64,000 nucleotides of DNA from Albidovulum litorale (GCF_025751495.1 NZ_JAOWKZ010000004.1:124001-188000), one strand, 5' to 3'; shown: positions 44,351 to 54,000, numbered from the stretch's first letter. Numbers and translations: made by a program. The notes: generated by a model not told the origin, from the letters alone.

Positions 44351-45931
44351 TCAGTAGCCGAGCGCGCATCCGTCCTTGCGCGGGTCAGAGGCGCCGATCA
44401 GAATCCCGCGTTCTGCGTCAATCATGATCGCCTGACCACCGCCGAGCGGTTTGTCCCGAATTGCGACCCGATGCCCCTTGGTTTCAAGTTCTCGTAGGGT
44501 CGTGTCGGAATAGCCGCGTTCCAGCCGCAATACCCCCTCCGTTGCAAAGCTTCGCGGCGCATCCAGCGTTTCCTGCAGATCCATTCCATAGTCCAGAAGG
44601 TTGCTCACGACGCGGGCATGGCCGCTCGGTTGATAGGCGCCCCCCATCACCCCGAAGGGCATGATCACCTTGCCTTCACGCGCCAGCATTGCCGGAATGA
44701 TCGTGTGCAGCGGTCTCTTGCCTGGACCAACCTCGTTCGGGTGCCCCGCTTTGAGGTTGAAATCTGCTCCCCGGTTGTGAAAGAGAATGCCGAATTTCGG
44801 CGAGGCGATGCCCGACCCGAAACTCCAGTAAGTCGAATATATCAGCGACACCGCCATCCGGTCGCGGTCGACGACCGTCAGATAGACCGTGTCGCGGTGG
44901 ACGGTCTCGGCCGCTTTTGGCGGAGTGTCCATGGCGCGATCAGGATCGATCAATCGTGCAAGACGGGCGGCCGTATCATCCGACATCATATGGTCAAGCC
45001 GCGTGACAAAATCCGGATCGGCAATGAACCGGTCGCGCGCATCATAGGCCAGCTTGGCCGCCTCGGCCTCAAGATGCGCCCGCTCCGCACCATTTGGGTC
45101 GAGGCCCGACAGATCGAACCGCGACAGGATGTTCAGCATCAAGATTGCCGTTGCCCCCTGTCCGTTCGGCGCGTGCTCGATCAATTCATGGCCCCGGTAG
45201 TGGCCGGTGATCGGATCGGACCAGACAGAGGAGGTCGCGGCAAAATCCTCATGCCGTTGGGTGCCGCCGAGCGCCTGAAGTGCGGCAATCATGTCGTCTG
45301 CCACCTCACCTTCGTAGAACGCCGCACGTCCTGCCTTCGCGATGCGTCTTAAAACCTCTGCCTGCCCGGGTGAGCGGAAGATGTCACCCGTACGCAGGGG
45401 AAGACTGTTTTTCAGGTAGAACCCTTGGGCGGCACCGGCCAGACGCGAGCCCTCCGCGGCCCAGTCGAAAGCGACGCGCGGCGCGACTGGAATACCTTCT
45501 TCAGCATAGCGGATCGCGGGAGCGAGCAGATCGGCCAGCCCAAGACGCCCCCATTCCTCCGACAACCGGCAAAAGGCATCGATGGCGCCTGGGATCGTAA
45601 CAGAATGCACACTCTCGGTGCCAACGTGCGCCAAACCTTCTGTTCTGAGCCTGTCGGCCGTCAGGCCGGTTGGCGACCTGCCGGACCCATTCAGGGCATG
45701 GATACGGTCAGTGCCGGCAGGTTTGACCAGAACGAAGCAATCGCCGCCGATGCCGCAGCTTTGTGGTTCGGCAATGCCAAGAAGAACGGCCCCGGCGATA
45801 GCCGCATCAACGGCGTTGCCACCTGCCTGAAGGATATCGAGCGCGACTTTAGCGGCCAATGGATGGGACGTCGCGCAAAGCGCGTTCGTGGCCATGACAG
45901 GGGACCGTCCGGGAAGTTGAAAATCGCGCAT
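44351..45931 (-). CDS. Gamma-glutamyltransferase-family protein
   Basis: A 526-residue Ntn-hydrolase. The gamma-glutamyltransferase large-subunit part has GGNAVDAAIAGAVLLG and the PQSCGIGGDCFVLV region; autocleavage would free the small subunit starting at a Thr near 348 (HRDTVYLTVVDR). No signal peptide is seen, unlike classic periplasmic GGT, so it is closer to YwrD-type cytoplasmic members. The ATG at 45931 was chosen over a longer frame to 46000 for lack of support upstream. Confidence 0.85.
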   Translation of the reverse strand: MRDFQLPGRSPVMATNALCATSHPLAAKVALDILQAGGNAVDAAIAGAVLLGIAEPQSCGIGGDCFVLVKPAGTDRIHALNGSGRSPTGLTADRLRTEGLAHVGTESVHSVTIPGAIDAFCRLSEEWGRLGLADLLAPAIRYAEEGIPVAPRVAFDWAAEGSRLAGAAQGFYLKNSLPLRTGDIFRSPGQAEVLRRIAKAGRAAFYEGEVADDMIAALQALGGTQRHEDFAATSSVWSDPITGHYRGHELIEHAPNGQGATAILMLNILSRFDLSGLDPNGAERAHLEAEAAKLAYDARDRFIADPDFVTRLDHMMSDDTAARLARLIDPDRAMDTPPKAAETVHRDTVYLTVVDRDRMAVSLIYSTYWSFGSGIASPKFGILFHNRGADFNLKAGHPNEVGPGKRPLHTIIPAMLAREGKVIMPFGVMGGAYQPSGHARVVSNLLDYGMDLQETLDAPRSFATEGVLRLERGYSDTTLRELETKGHRVAIRDKPLGGGQAIMIDAERGILIGASDPRKDGCALGY

Positions 45932-46454
45932 CTGCACCTCCGCAATCGGGGGCAGGCTAGGTTGCTTCAGGAGGGAAGGAAAGACCTCGACGCCGCGCAA
46001 TGGGTGGGGGCTGTTGAACGCGGCGCCGAGGGAAGCCTTAAGCAGCTACAGGGTCATACTCCCCATACTTTCCGGCCGAGTTGGGGAGGCTTTGCGGCAT
46101 ATTTGCGGCGGCGAGGAATTGACCGTACATGTTGATTTTCGAGAGTAAAATTTATACTAAATAATTGATTTATAATGAGATATTGTTCAGCGCGGAATTT
46201 CGAGAAATTTTGGAAAGAACCTTAATCCGAAAGAATCTGGACGGTTTGGCGCTGTAATTCCAGCGTTGAGCAGTTCAAGACGCTAGTCGATTCTGGTTCG
46301 AATCGTGCCGAAAGCGGCGACAGTTCAATTGGAGCGTAAACCGCGCTTCTTGTGAAAACCATCTAACCAGCATCCGCGACTAGTATCTGCTCAAGGTCTC
46401 GGCGAGTTCGCACTTGCAATGGCCGCGCCGGTGCAACTCGCACTTTTACGGTAG
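45932..46454. other. Intergenic gap with AT-rich island
   Basis: 523 bases with no gene. The stretch about 46136-46230 is strongly AT-rich compared with its surroundings and contains several TATA-like motifs on both strands (such as TTTATAATG). It may be the promoter zone of the gamma-glutamyltransferase gene, or a short foreign insert. A tRNA-like T-loop motif at about 46294-46302 does not fold into a tRNA. Confidence 0.4.
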
Positions 46455-46967
46455 TCAGAAATCCGGACCGCCCGCATCCCCGATCGGAATGCGAAATGTC
46501 AGCACATTTCGGTTGCCATTCCGCTCGTATCCTAGATCGGTAGAAAGCGCGCGGATCAACGCCCAGCCCCAGCCACCCTCAGGCAGCCGCGCGACATCAC
46601 GTGTAACCGGCGGAAGGCCGCCGTTCGGGGGGGCGCAACCGGGCAATGGCCGGCCGAAATCCTCGATCCGGCAGGTAAGCGCCCCGACCATCAGAGTAAC
46701 ACTGAGATCGATCAGGCCCGGGGACTGATCCGCATAACCATGTTCGACGATGTTGTTCAGGGCTTCTGCAAGTGTCAGTTCAAGCGTTCCGGAAACGTTT
46801 TCATTAATCTGACGGGTAAATCGGGCAACGGCGTAGCGCAGCGCGATGCGTACCACCTCCGGCTCTGCCCGGAAGACTAGATGAAACCGGCATTCTCGAC
46901 CGTTCCTGACGGCAGCCGCACCGGGCTTCAAGGCTGCATCCATCCCGCCTGAAAGGTCATTGAGCAT
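46455..46967 (-). CDS. RsbW-like anti-sigma/histidine kinase-type ATPase
   Basis: A 170-residue HATPase_c protein. The N-box reads LTLAEALNNIVEHGYAD and the G-boxes lie in RIEDFGRPLPGCAPP and PEGGWGWALIRALS, the pattern of RsbW/SpoIIAB serine kinases. These bind and inhibit a sigma factor or phosphorylate a STAS partner. The start overlaps the STAS gene stop by 11 bases with a Shine-Dalgarno-like AGGAAATCGGGA before ATG 46967. No sigma factor or phosphatase is visible nearby. Confidence 0.85.
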   Translation of the reverse strand: MLNDLSGGMDAALKPGAAAVRNGRECRFHLVFRAEPEVVRIALRYAVARFTRQINENVSGTLELTLAEALNNIVEHGYADQSPGLIDLSVTLMVGALTCRIEDFGRPLPGCAPPNGGLPPVTRDVARLPEGGWGWALIRALSTDLGYERNGNRNVLTFRIPIGDAGGPDF

Positions 46968-47295
46968 TCCCGATTTCCTGAGCCGGTGCGTTTTCGTGAA
47001 TTGCAAAGACGCTATCCATGCGGGTCAGGCGAAAAACCTTGCCGACATTCGCCGTCAGGGCGGCCAGCTCCAGCTTGCGGGTCGGGGCGAGAAACTTCAT
47101 GACGGATACGATGGCACCAAGTCCGGAGCTATCCACGAAATCCACCCGGCCGAGATCGAGGATCACGGTTCCCGTCCGGTCTACGGTCAGCTCACGCATC
47201 CGGTCCTTGAACTGAATGGCAACAGCGGCGTCGATACGGTCTTCATTTACGCGCACGACCAGGGCGCCATCGACGGGGTCTGAGGTCAAATCCAC
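46957..47295 (-). CDS. STAS-domain anti-sigma factor antagonist
   Basis: A 112-residue RsbV/SpoIIAA-like protein. The conserved segment around the phosphorylated Ser is RVDFVDSSGLGAIVSVMKFL, with DSSGLG giving the Ser. It would free a sigma factor from the RsbW-like partner encoded right behind it. GTG 47295 has GGAGG eight bases upstream and is preferred to TTG 47313. The partner gene overlaps its stop. Confidence 0.87.
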   Translation of the reverse strand: MDLTSDPVDGALVVRVNEDRIDAAVAIQFKDRMRELTVDRTGTVILDLGRVDFVDSSGLGAIVSVMKFLAPTRKLELAALTANVGKVFRLTRMDSVFAIHENAPAQEIGNAQ

Positions 47296-47387
47296 GTCCT
47301 GTTCCTCCTTCAACTCATCGGAAGGCTAGACGGCAATCGTTACTATTCGGTATGCCGGTGGCGGATACCGAATTGGAAGGGGCTGCC

Positions 47388-48566
47388 ATGCAAGATGTCG
47401 TAATCGCCGGTGCCGCGCGTACAGCCATGGGCGGATTTCAGGGGGCCTTCGCCTCTCTGACGGCGTCTGAACTCGGCGGCGCTGCAATTGCGGCAGCTTT
47501 GTCCGACGCGGGTGCCAGCCCGGCACAGATCGAAGAAGTCTTGATGGGTTGCGTCCTGCCCGCCGGGCAGGGTCAGGCCCCGGCACGTCAGGCCGGCTTC
47601 AGTGCCGGACTGGATGACTCCGTGCCTGCAACGACACTCAACAAGATGTGCGGCTCGGGCATGAAGGCTACGATGATCGCGTATGATCAGATCGCGCTTG
47701 GGCAAACCGGTATCATGGTCGCCGGTGGAATGGAAAGCATGACCAACGCGCCTTATCTCTTGCCGAAGATGCGTGGCGGCGCCCGTCTGGGGCATGGACA
47801 GGTCATCGACCACATGTTTCTTGATGGCCTCGAGGACGCCTATGACAAGGGCCGCCTCATGGGCACCTTTGCCGAGGATTGCGCCTCGGCCTTTCAGTTC
47901 ACACGAAAGGCGCAGGACGACTATGCGCTCGCCTCCTTGTCCCGCGCGCTCGATGCGCAAAAGGCGGGTGCATTCGCAGGCGAAATCGCGCCCGTCACTG
48001 TGACGACCCGCAAGGGAGAGGCCATCGTCGATGCCGATGAACAACCCGCGACCGCACGGCCCGAGAAGATCCCGACCCTGAAACCGGCCTTCCGCAAGGA
48101 CGGCACGGTCACGGCAGCCAACTCCTCGTCCATCTCGGATGGCGCGGCGGCGCTGGTACTTGCGTCACGGGAAGCAGCGGACGCGGCGGGACTGAAGGTC
48201 CGCGCCCGTATCCTTGGCCATGCCTCGCATGCCCACGCACCTGCCGAGTTCCCAACCGCACCGGTTCCTGCGGCGAAGAAGTTGCTCGCCAGGCTTGGCT
48301 GGACCCCGAAGGACGTGGATCTGTGGGAAGTGAACGAGGCCTTCGCCGTCGTTCCCATGGCGTTCATGCATGAAATGGGTCTTCCGCATGACATCGTGAA
48401 CGTCAATGGCGGCGCCTGCGCGCTGGGCCACCCGATCGGCGCGTCCGGTGCCCGGATCATGGTCACGCTGCTGAATGCGCTGGAAAAGCGTGGCCTGAAA
48501 CGCGGGGTCGCCGCGATTTGCATTGGTGGCGGAGAGGGCACCGCCATCGCCATTGAACGCCCATGA
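47388..48566 (+). CDS. Acetyl-CoA acetyltransferase (thiolase)
   Basis: A 392-residue thiolase. The catalytic residues are at canonical places: Cys88 in NKMCGSGMKA, His348 in GHPIGASGAR and Cys378 in AICIGGGEGT. Biosynthetic thiolases of this size join two acetyl-CoA to acetoacetyl-CoA, as in PHB synthesis; breakdown is also possible. ATG 47388 has GAAGGGG at five bases. It overlaps the aminotransferase gene by four bases. Confidence 0.92.
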   Translation: MQDVVIAGAARTAMGGFQGAFASLTASELGGAAIAAALSDAGASPAQIEEVLMGCVLPAGQGQAPARQAGFSAGLDDSVPATTLNKMCGSGMKATMIAYDQIALGQTGIMVAGGMESMTNAPYLLPKMRGGARLGHGQVIDHMFLDGLEDAYDKGRLMGTFAEDCASAFQFTRKAQDDYALASLSRALDAQKAGAFAGEIAPVTVTTRKGEAIVDADEQPATARPEKIPTLKPAFRKDGTVTAANSSSISDGAAALVLASREAADAAGLKVRARILGHASHAHAPAEFPTAPVPAAKKLLARLGWTPKDVDLWEVNEAFAVVPMAFMHEMGLPHDIVNVNGGACALGHPIGASGARIMVTLLNALEKRGLKRGVAAICIGGGEGTAIAIERP

Positions 48567-49669
48567 CCGGCCCGCGTTACACCCCGCTTGTCGCGGGTCT
48601 TCCGGCGACGGTTCCGTTCGTCGGCCCCGAAACGCAGGAGCGGGCACGGGGCCGCCCGTTTGCCGCGCGCCTAGGCGCGAATGAAAATACGTTCGGACCC
48701 TCGCCGAAGGCGATCGAGGCCATGGCATCGGCTGCGCGCGACGTCTGGATGTATGGCGACCCGGAAAACCACGATCTGAAGGCGGCGCTCGCCGCTCATC
48801 ATGGGGTTGCCCCGGCGAACATCATCGTCGGTGAGGGGATCGACGGATTGCTCGGTTATCTGGTGCGGATGCTGGTCGGTCACGGCGATACGGTAGTTAC
48901 CTCGGACGGGGCTTATCCGACATTCAATTTCCACGTCTCTGGGTTTGGCGGCACCTTGGTTAAGGTGCCCTATAACGGCAACCATGAAGACACCGGGGCG
49001 CTGATCGAGGCTGCCACGCGAAGCGGCGCGAAACTGATCTATCTGGCCAATCCGGACAACCCGATGGGATCGTGGCACGGGGCCCGGGTCATCAGGCGGA
49101 TGATCGACGCCGTGCCAGACCGAACGCTGCTGATCCTCGACGAGGCCTATATTGAGCTTGCACCCGAGGATATCTCGCCGGCAATTGAGCCGGACGACCC
49201 GCGCGTGGTCCGTATGCGCACCTTCTCCAAGGGTTATGGCATGGCGGGTGCACGGGTGGGGTACGCAATCGGGGCGCCGGCCCTGATCACCGCCTTTAAC
49301 AAGATACGCAATCATTTCGGCATGTGCCGGATCAGCCAGGTGGGTGCCCTCGCGGCCCTCTCGGATCAGGCGTGGCTGGCTGAGATCAGGGCGCGGGTGG
49401 AAATGGCACGAACGGAACTACGCCGCATTGCGACCGCGAACGGCCTGACGCCGCTAGCCTCCGCCACGAATTTCGTGACGATGGATTGCGGGCGCGACGG
49501 TGACTTTGCGCGATCCGTTCTGGCGGAACTGATCTCGCGCGATATCTTTGTCCGAATGCCCTTCGTGGCGCCCCATGACCGCTGCATTCGCGTCAGTTGC
49601 AGCGGCGCCGAGGATCTGGCGCGGTTTGCAGCGGCCCTTCCTGAGGCGCTTGGTGCCGCGAGGGGCTGA
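48563..49669 (+). CDS. HisC-like PLP aminotransferase
   Basis: A 368-residue aminotransferase of the histidinol-phosphate type. PLP lysine is Lys223 in RTFSKGYGMAG; LANPDNPMGSWHG and LDEAYIEL are cofactor contacts. It may act on histidinol phosphate or an aromatic amino acid; neighbours give no decision. It overlaps the thiolase by four bases, so the two are co-expressed. Confidence 0.85.
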   Translation: MTGPRYTPLVAGLPATVPFVGPETQERARGRPFAARLGANENTFGPSPKAIEAMASAARDVWMYGDPENHDLKAALAAHHGVAPANIIVGEGIDGLLGYLVRMLVGHGDTVVTSDGAYPTFNFHVSGFGGTLVKVPYNGNHEDTGALIEAATRSGAKLIYLANPDNPMGSWHGARVIRRMIDAVPDRTLLILDEAYIELAPEDISPAIEPDDPRVVRMRTFSKGYGMAGARVGYAIGAPALITAFNKIRNHFGMCRISQVGALAALSDQAWLAEIRARVEMARTELRRIATANGLTPLASATNFVTMDCGRDGDFARSVLAELISRDIFVRMPFVAPHDRCIRVSCSGAEDLARFAAALPEALGAARG

Positions 49670-49769
49670 ATGGGAAGCCCTTGCCTTGCCAGTTGTAATG
49701 CTTTCGGGCTAGATCGCGCAGACCTGCGGCGGCCCCGCGCCGCCACCCAGACAAAGGCACGTACAGCCT

Positions 49770-51539
49770 GTGACCCGCAGCACGCCCAAATCCGCAGCCG
49801 CAAATGCATATACGTCGCATCGGCTTTTCGTGCGGCTTTGGCATGGCTACCTGTCGCGTCACAAATGGGTAATGGCGCTGGCCTTTGTTTTCATGGTGCT
49901 GGAAGGATCCACGCTCGCGGCGCTTTCGTGGTCGTTGAAACCTCTTTTTGACCGGGTTTTTGTAGGCGGCGAAGGTGATCTGATCTGGCTCGTCGGCGGG
50001 TTCATCCTTGCTCTGTTTCTGATCCGTGCGACGACGCTCATCATCAATCGGTCGCTGCTGACACGAGTTGCGCAAAAGACGTCGACAGCGATGCAGGTCG
50101 ATCTTTTGGCTCATGTCCTGACGCTCGATGGTCCTTTCTTTCAGATCAATCCGCCCGGCGCCTTGATCGAAAGGGTGCAGGGTGATACGGCGGCGGTGCA
50201 AAGCGTCTGGTCTGTTCTGATCACGGGGGTCGGGCGCGATCTGGTGGCGCTTGTATCGCTATTCGGTGTTGCGGTCGCAATCGACCCGCGCTGGACCGTG
50301 ACGGCGCTTGTTGGCGCGCCGCTCCTCATCCTGCCGACGCTTGCGGTGCAGCGGTATATCCGGCGCAAGACCGATCATGTACGAACCCAGGCGGGACAGC
50401 GGGCAACGCGGCTGGATGAGGTCTTTCACGGCATCGCCGCGGTCAAGCTGAACCGGATGGAGGACTATCAGATCTCGCGTTTTCGCGACATCGTCGGCCG
50501 GATAGTCCGGGCCGAGGTCAAGACAGCTGCCAGCCGCGCCGCGATCCCGGCGCTAATCGACATCGTCACAGGGCTTGGTTTTTTTGGCGTCCTGCTGCTA
50601 GCGGGCGGTGAAATCACGTCGGGCGAACGCACCGTCGGCGAGTTCATGTCGTTCTTTACTGCGATGGCGCTTGCGTTTCAGCCGCTGCGTCGTCTGGGTG
50701 ACATGGCGGGAACCTGGCAGGTTGCGGCGGCCAGTCTCACGCGGCTGTACCGGTTGTTCGATACCAGACCGGCCATCCGCCATACCCTGGCCGCCCGACC
50801 TGCGGACCCGACCAAAACGGGGATCGCCTTTGCTGACGTGCATCTGTCCTATGGTGATCATCCGGTTCTGAACGGCCTGAGCTTTGTCGCGGAGCCGGGC
50901 AAGACGACTGCGCTTGTTGGCCCGTCCGGCGCGGGAAAATCGACGGTGTTCAATCTGCTCACGCGGATGGTCGACCCGTCATCCGGCAAGATCACGGTCG
51001 GCGGCGAACCCATTGACGAGCTTGATCTGGGCGAGTTGCGTGACCTTTTCTCGGTAGTTTCGCAAGAGGCAGTGCTATTCGACGAGACCATTCGCGAAAA
51101 TGTTCTTCTCGGTCGCACCGATCTATCGGAAACGGCATTGGCCACGGCGCTCGAAACCGCTCATGTCACCGAGTTCGTGAAAGCCCTGCCGGGCGGGCTC
51201 GACACACATGCCGGTCCGCGTGGCTCGGCGTTGTCGGGTGGGCAGCGGCAACGCGTATCCATTGCGCGGGCAGTTCTGCGAAATGCGCCCATACTGCTCT
51301 TGGATGAGGCGACGTCGGCCTTGGACGCGGTATCCGAAGCACTGGTACAGGAAGCGCTGGAGCGGCTGAGCAAGGGGCGCACAACGCTGGTGATCGCGCA
51401 CCGCCTTGCGACCGTGCGCGATGCTGACAAGATCGTTGTGATGGATCGTGGTCGCGTGGTCGAGGAAGGGACCCACACGACGCTGGTTGCCGGGAACGGG
51501 CTTTACGCCAGCCTCTGCCGCCTGCAGTTTTCCGAATAA
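49770..51539 (+). CDS. MsbA-like ABC exporter
   Basis: A 589-residue half-transporter with six transmembrane helices (about 25-325) and an ATPase domain (about 350-580). Walker A is GPSGAGKST, the signature is LSGGQRQRVS and Walker B is ILLLDEATSALD. MsbA-like proteins flip lipids or export drugs; the substrate is not fixed here. The start codon is GTG 49770. The YgfZ-like gene follows after 26 bases. Confidence 0.9.
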   Translation: MTRSTPKSAAANAYTSHRLFVRLWHGYLSRHKWVMALAFVFMVLEGSTLAALSWSLKPLFDRVFVGGEGDLIWLVGGFILALFLIRATTLIINRSLLTRVAQKTSTAMQVDLLAHVLTLDGPFFQINPPGALIERVQGDTAAVQSVWSVLITGVGRDLVALVSLFGVAVAIDPRWTVTALVGAPLLILPTLAVQRYIRRKTDHVRTQAGQRATRLDEVFHGIAAVKLNRMEDYQISRFRDIVGRIVRAEVKTAASRAAIPALIDIVTGLGFFGVLLLAGGEITSGERTVGEFMSFFTAMALAFQPLRRLGDMAGTWQVAAASLTRLYRLFDTRPAIRHTLAARPADPTKTGIAFADVHLSYGDHPVLNGLSFVAEPGKTTALVGPSGAGKSTVFNLLTRMVDPSSGKITVGGEPIDELDLGELRDLFSVVSQEAVLFDETIRENVLLGRTDLSETALATALETAHVTEFVKALPGGLDTHAGPRGSALSGGQRQRVSIARAVLRNAPILLLDEATSALDAVSEALVQEALERLSKGRTTLVIAHRLATVRDADKIVVMDRGRVVEEGTHTTLVAGNGLYASLCRLQFSE

Positions 51540-51565
51540 CCGTGCCAGCGAGGAGAGTCACCGGG

Positions 51566-52330
51566 ATGATCGGGGAAAACGCGCCGGACCGCAGGGTGAT
51601 TGCCATTTCCGGCGCAGACCGGGAAAGCTTCCTGCAGGGCCTCGTCACCAACGATGTCCGGCGGCTGTCGTCGGGTTTGGTCTATGCCGCACTGCTGACC
51701 GCGCAGGGCAAGTATCTGGCTGATTTCTTTTTGGTCCCCGATGGGGAGCGCATCCTGATCGATATCCATGCCGATCTGGCTGAGGGTCTGATCCGACGGT
51801 TGGGAATGTACCGCTTGCGCGCGGATGTGAGTATTTCCGTGACAGAGCTTCACGTCACGCGGGGTCTCGGACCGGTGCCCGACGGTGCTTTTGCCGATCC
51901 CCGGCATCCGGACCTCGGCTGGCGGCTTTACAGCGAGACGCCGGGGACATCTCCTGAGATCGACTGGGATGCGATCCGTGTAGCTCACTGCATACCTGAA
52001 ACCGGGATCGAACTGATCCCTGAAGACACCTATATCCTTGAGGCAGGCTTCGACCAACTGAACGGAGTCGACTTCCGCAAGGGTTGCTATGTCGGGCAGG
52101 AGGTGACCGCCCGGATGAAGCACAAGGCCGAACTGCGGAAGCGGTTCCTTACCGTTCGGATTGATGGAAATGCCGAGCCGGGCACGGCCATCACGCTAGG
52201 CGATGGACGTTCAATTGGCATGGTCTTTACCGGCTCCGGCGATCGGGCGATCGCTTACCTCCGTATCGATCGGGCAGATGGACCCCTTGCTGCTGGCGAT
52301 GCAACAATTACGGTGCCGAAACAGGATTAG
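51566..52330 (+). CDS. Folate-binding YgfZ/GcvT-like protein
   Basis: A 254-residue protein of the YgfZ family, which aids iron-sulfur cluster enzymes with folate. The hallmark KGCYVGQE (Lys172, Cys174) is present. The N-terminal GcvT-like part has SGADRESFLQGLVTNDV. ATG 51566 was chosen; GTG 51542 is another option. It lies between the exporter and the acyltransferase gene. Confidence 0.88.
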   Translation: MIGENAPDRRVIAISGADRESFLQGLVTNDVRRLSSGLVYAALLTAQGKYLADFFLVPDGERILIDIHADLAEGLIRRLGMYRLRADVSISVTELHVTRGLGPVPDGAFADPRHPDLGWRLYSETPGTSPEIDWDAIRVAHCIPETGIELIPEDTYILEAGFDQLNGVDFRKGCYVGQEVTARMKHKAELRKRFLTVRIDGNAEPGTAITLGDGRSIGMVFTGSGDRAIAYLRIDRADGPLAAGDATITVPKQD

Positions 52331-52333
52331 GTC

Positions 52334-53386
52334 TTGCACCGGATTTGTGTGGTTGACGCACAAGGAGTGACGCGCGATGGTCCTCGCTTGTCGCAGCAAG
52401 CTGGAAATCGCGTGTTCGGTCCCGGAATATTACGAGTCGTTCTGGCGTCTCTGGTTGTTCTTTCTCACACTTCGGGCATCAAGCTCGGAGGGGTTGCCGT
52501 GATCGCCTTCTTCATACTGAGCGGCTATTGGGTTACCCGGCAATACGATCTGAAATACCGCCTCGAGACCTCACCTCTGCGGACATTCTACCTGTCGCGT
52601 TTCTTACGCCTCTATCCTGCCTATGTCGTAGCGCTGGTTCTCGCCTTTGCGGTGCGAAAGGGATTTGGTCTCCCCTACGATCCGGACTGGCCGCAAGCCC
52701 TACCGCTGTTGGGGGTGGCCACGCATTCGCACGATCTTTTAGGGGTATCGTGGTCGCTTGACCTGGAAATGCAGTTCTACCTGATCGCCCCCCTAGCCTT
52801 TCCTTTGCTCAAGCGTGGCGCATTCATCTTGTGCCTGATCGCGTTGTTCACTTGGATCGGCTTTCAAATTAAGGAAGCCACCGGCCTCGCGACCGTCTTC
52901 ATCTACATCGCGTCTTTTGGGCTCGGCGCGCTTATTCATGCGTGGAACCTGACCTTCAGCGGATATCACGCTGCAATCGGGATCGTGGTGGCACTACTGA
53001 TCCTGATAGCCTTCAAGATCGGTTTTCCTGGCGCTCCGGAGATCGCCGCCGAGGCGCGCTTCGGCGTGGAAGGGGCGGGACCGACGCTTTTTGTCGGTCT
53101 GATGTTGGTTCCGCTTGTCGGCTGGGCGGTTCGGTTGCCGTCGGGCAGGTTCGATCGCTATGCGGGCGATTTTTCCTACAGCCTCTATCTCGTTCACTAT
53201 CCTTTCTTCTTTGTCATACGGAAGATGGCGGGTGGTGAGATCGGCGATATCGGAAAACTGGCAATGATCGCCGGAGCCTTCGCATTTGCGGCGCTGTTCT
53301 TCCTTGTCGTAGACCGGTCGGCTGAAAAATGGCGGGCCAGTTACATCCGTGGACTGCGACGCAGGGCAGAAGCCAAGCAAGCATAA
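52334..53386 (+). CDS. OafA-like acyltransferase 3 family protein (possible 5' frameshift)
   Basis: A 350-residue membrane acyltransferase with about ten helices; the family segments VVLSHTSGIK and FFILSGYWVTRQYDLKYR are at the N-terminus, and later PTLFVGLMLVPLVGW and GDFSYSLYLVHYPFFFV. It would O-acylate a surface sugar. The start is odd: TTG 52334 has no ribosome-binding site, while ATG 52377 has AAGGAG at a good distance but in another frame, ending at 52502. Its SKLEIA text resembles the start expected of this family, so a two-base or one-base shift near 52411 is possible. Confidence 0.72.
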   Translation: MHRICVVDAQGVTRDGPRLSQQAGNRVFGPGILRVVLASLVVLSHTSGIKLGGVAVIAFFILSGYWVTRQYDLKYRLETSPLRTFYLSRFLRLYPAYVVALVLAFAVRKGFGLPYDPDWPQALPLLGVATHSHDLLGVSWSLDLEMQFYLIAPLAFPLLKRGAFILCLIALFTWIGFQIKEATGLATVFIYIASFGLGALIHAWNLTFSGYHAAIGIVVALLILIAFKIGFPGAPEIAAEARFGVEGAGPTLFVGLMLVPLVGWAVRLPSGRFDRYAGDFSYSLYLVHYPFFFVIRKMAGGEIGDIGKLAMIAGAFAFAALFFLVVDRSAEKWRASYIRGLRRRAEAKQA

Positions 53387-53388
53387 GG

Positions 53389-53415
53389 AAACCGCCGACA
53401 GGTGGCCGGCGGTTT
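53389..53415. terminator. Hairpin between convergent acyltransferase and efp
   Basis: Arms AAACCGCCG and CGGCGGTTT form a 9-base stem with a 9-base loop. It is followed by short T- or A-rich text on either strand and probably ends both transcripts. Confidence 0.6.
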
Positions 53416-53436
53416 AACAATCAGAGGCTGCCCGGA

Positions 53437-54000
53437 TCAGGCGCGCTCGGAATATTCCATGAATTCGGTGTGGACGATGATGTCCTCGTCCTGGCCGATG
53501 AAGGGCGGCACCATGATGCGCACGCCATTGTCGAGGATCGCAGGCTTGTAGCTGTTAGCGGCCGTCTGGCCCTTCACCACCGGCTCGGTCTCCACGACCT
53601 TGCAGACCACCTTCTGCGGCAGCTGCATCGACAGCGCCTCTTCGCCATAATACTCGATCGTCGCGACCATCCCGTCCTGCAGGAAGGGGCGGCGGTCGCC
53701 GAGGAGGTCGGCGGGCAGTTCGATCTGCTCGAAGGTCTCGTTATCCATGAAAACCAGCATGCCGTCGTTTTCATAGAGGAACTGCTGGTCCTTCTGGTCC
53801 AGCCGCACGCGCTCCACCTTGTCCTCGGACCGGAAGCGCTCGTTCAGCTTGCGGCCATCGCGCAGGTTTTTCAGTTCCACCTGGGCAAACGCGCCGCCCT
53901 TGCCGGGCTTGACGTGGTTGACTTTCACGGCGGCCCAGAGGCCCCCGTCATGCTCCAGCACATTGCCGGGGCGGATTTCATTGCCGTTGATCTTGGGCAT
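53437..54000 (-). CDS. efp: Elongation factor P
   Basis: A 187-residue translation factor. Lys34 in [10 protein letters not shown] is the tip residue that carries the rescue modification in some species; the OB domains follow, with [20 protein letters not shown] helps ribosomes through polyproline. ATG 54000 matches the family start MPKINGNEI. No modification enzyme (EpmA/EpmB or EarP) is seen nearby. Confidence 0.96.
   Translation of the reverse strand: MPKINGNEIRPGNVLEHDGGLWAAVKVNHVKPGKGGAFAQVELKNLRDGRKLNERFRSEDKVERVRLDQKDQQFLYENDGMLVFMDNETFEQIELPADLLGDRRPFLQDGMVATIEYYGEEALSMQLPQKVVCKVVETEPVVKGQTAANSYKPAILDNGVRIMVPPFIGQDEDIIVHTEFMEYSERA

Noticed and set aside
43904-44405. Identical 15-base text GCGCCGATCAGAATC at 43904 and 44391, flanking hspQ
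   Set aside because: In a 64-kb window a few such 15-base matches are expected by chance, and the second copy is coding sequence of the gamma-glutamyltransferase.
46281-46330. GGTTCGAATC text resembling a tRNA T-loop
   Set aside because: The flanking bases do not form a T-stem (a G-G and T-C mismatch appear at once) and no acceptor or anticodon arms can be placed.
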